A stretch of 6,022 nt of DNA from contig VFHG01000039.1 in the NCBI GenBank assembly GCA_009392075.1, forward strand, positions 1 to 6,022. The letters are read 5' to 3'. Numbering within the stretch: the stretch's first letter is position 1; every line of letters starts with the position of its first letter. Source of the DNA: SAR202 cluster bacterium. GTDB lineage: Bacteria; Chloroflexota; Dehalococcoidia; UBA3495. The notes beneath the pieces were generated by a model, which was given only the letters and a program-made list of their open reading frames with translations, made no database searches and had not been told where the DNA came from. Below are positions 5,612-6,022 of the stretch, piece after piece. Made by a program: the position numbers and the translations under genes.

Positions 5612-6022
5612 ATGGCAGAAAAAGATGTCGCTTTGATGGGCCACTTGATGCGGCGGGCCGGATTCGGCGCCCAGTACCACGAACTGGAAGTCCGCGCAGA
5701 GAAGGGATATGAAGAAACAGTTGAAGAACTGTTGAACCCAACCGACGAATCGCATGGCATGGACCTGGACCTGGCAGAGCGCTACTTCATCGAATGGAAC
5801 CATCACATTCGGTGCGTCCCTGAATACATCGCGTTTCGCATGATCAATTCGAAGAGCCAATTGGAAGAGAAGATGATTCTCTTCTGGCATGGCATCCTAT
5901 GCCACACCGACAGCAAGAATCAGAGTCAGATCGCATCCCATGCTGAGTGGGAGATGCTCCGCCGGCGCGGCATGGGTAGCTTCAGGGATCTGCTGGTCGA
6001 GATTTCCAAGGACCCGGCCATG
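5612..6022 (+). CDS. DUF1800 family protein, 3' end cut by window edge
   Basis: The first 137 codons of a DUF1800 protein, a family without an established biochemical role, often encoded beside DUF1501 proteins. The family's N-terminal pattern is clear: HLMRRAGFGA (10-19), a G-Y-E-x-T-V-x-x-L-L segment (about 32-41), LEEKMILFWHGILCH (84-98) with the FWH core, then a segment with many Asp, Lys, Asn and Gln residues, and MGSFRDLLVEISKDPAM (121-137). The protein starts almost directly with the HLMRRAGFG segment and has no signal peptide in the part seen. Full-length members are usually 400-600 residues, so most of the gene lies beyond the right edge. The open frame runs to the edge with no stop. 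It is divergent from the monooxygenase pair, and any link between them is unproven. Confidence 0.88.
   Translation, partial: MAEKDVALMGHLMRRAGFGAQYHELEVRAEKGYEETVEELLNPTDESHGMDLDLAERYFIEWNHHIRCVPEYIAFRMINSKSQLEEKMILFWHGILCHTDSKNQSQIASHAEWEMLRRRGMGSFRDLLVEISKDPAM

Noticed and set aside
5460..5890. Overlapping minus-strand open frames of 61-103 codons
   Set aside because: They lie opposite the DUF1800 gene and its promoter region; the DUF1800 motifs on the plus strand are decisive.

Overview
The window looks like a catabolic accessory stretch of a free-living, GC-rich bacterium. It holds six genes that are complete or nearly so, plus one gene cut by each edge. A luciferase-like flavin oxidoreductase, an acyl-CoA-dehydrogenase-fold monooxygenase, a fumarylacetoacetate hydrolase (FAH) family enzyme and a DUF1800 protein occurring together recalls uncultivated Chloroflexota of the SAR202/Dehalococcoidia kind, which are known for expanded flavin monooxygenase families. 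That assignment is inferred from gene content only; there is no rRNA or other marker gene here.

Layout from left to right: a partial luciferase-like oxidoreductase (1-437, minus) lies divergent to an MFS exporter (546-1772, plus), with a short palindrome-rich control region between them. The MFS gene converges, with only 5 nt of spacing, on an alpha/beta hydrolase (1778-2611, minus). That hydrolase is the second gene of a minus-strand pair headed by an FAH-family hydrolase/hydratase (2654-3670). The pair has a good sigma70-type promoter (TTGACC-17 nt-TGTAAT). This promoter sits 4 nt past the T-tract of a clear rho-independent terminator (3762-3793) that ends a second minus-strand pair. The second pair is an ACAD-fold flavin monooxygenase (4167-5324) followed by a 96-residue muconolactone-isomerase-like protein (3834-4124). 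A 287-nt divergent region with tandem TATAAT motifs on the minus strand separates it from a DUF1800 gene (5612 onward, plus) that runs off the right edge.

Taken together, the two minus-strand units encode an oxygenase, a small isomerase-like protein, an FAH-fold C-C hydrolase/hydratase and an esterase-type hydrolase. This is a plausible oxidative ring-opening and cleavage route for an aromatic or cyclic compound. The MFS exporter and luciferase-like enzyme sit alongside as possible partners. The substrate is not visible from sequence. No tRNA, rRNA, CRISPR array, insertion sequence or attachment site was found.
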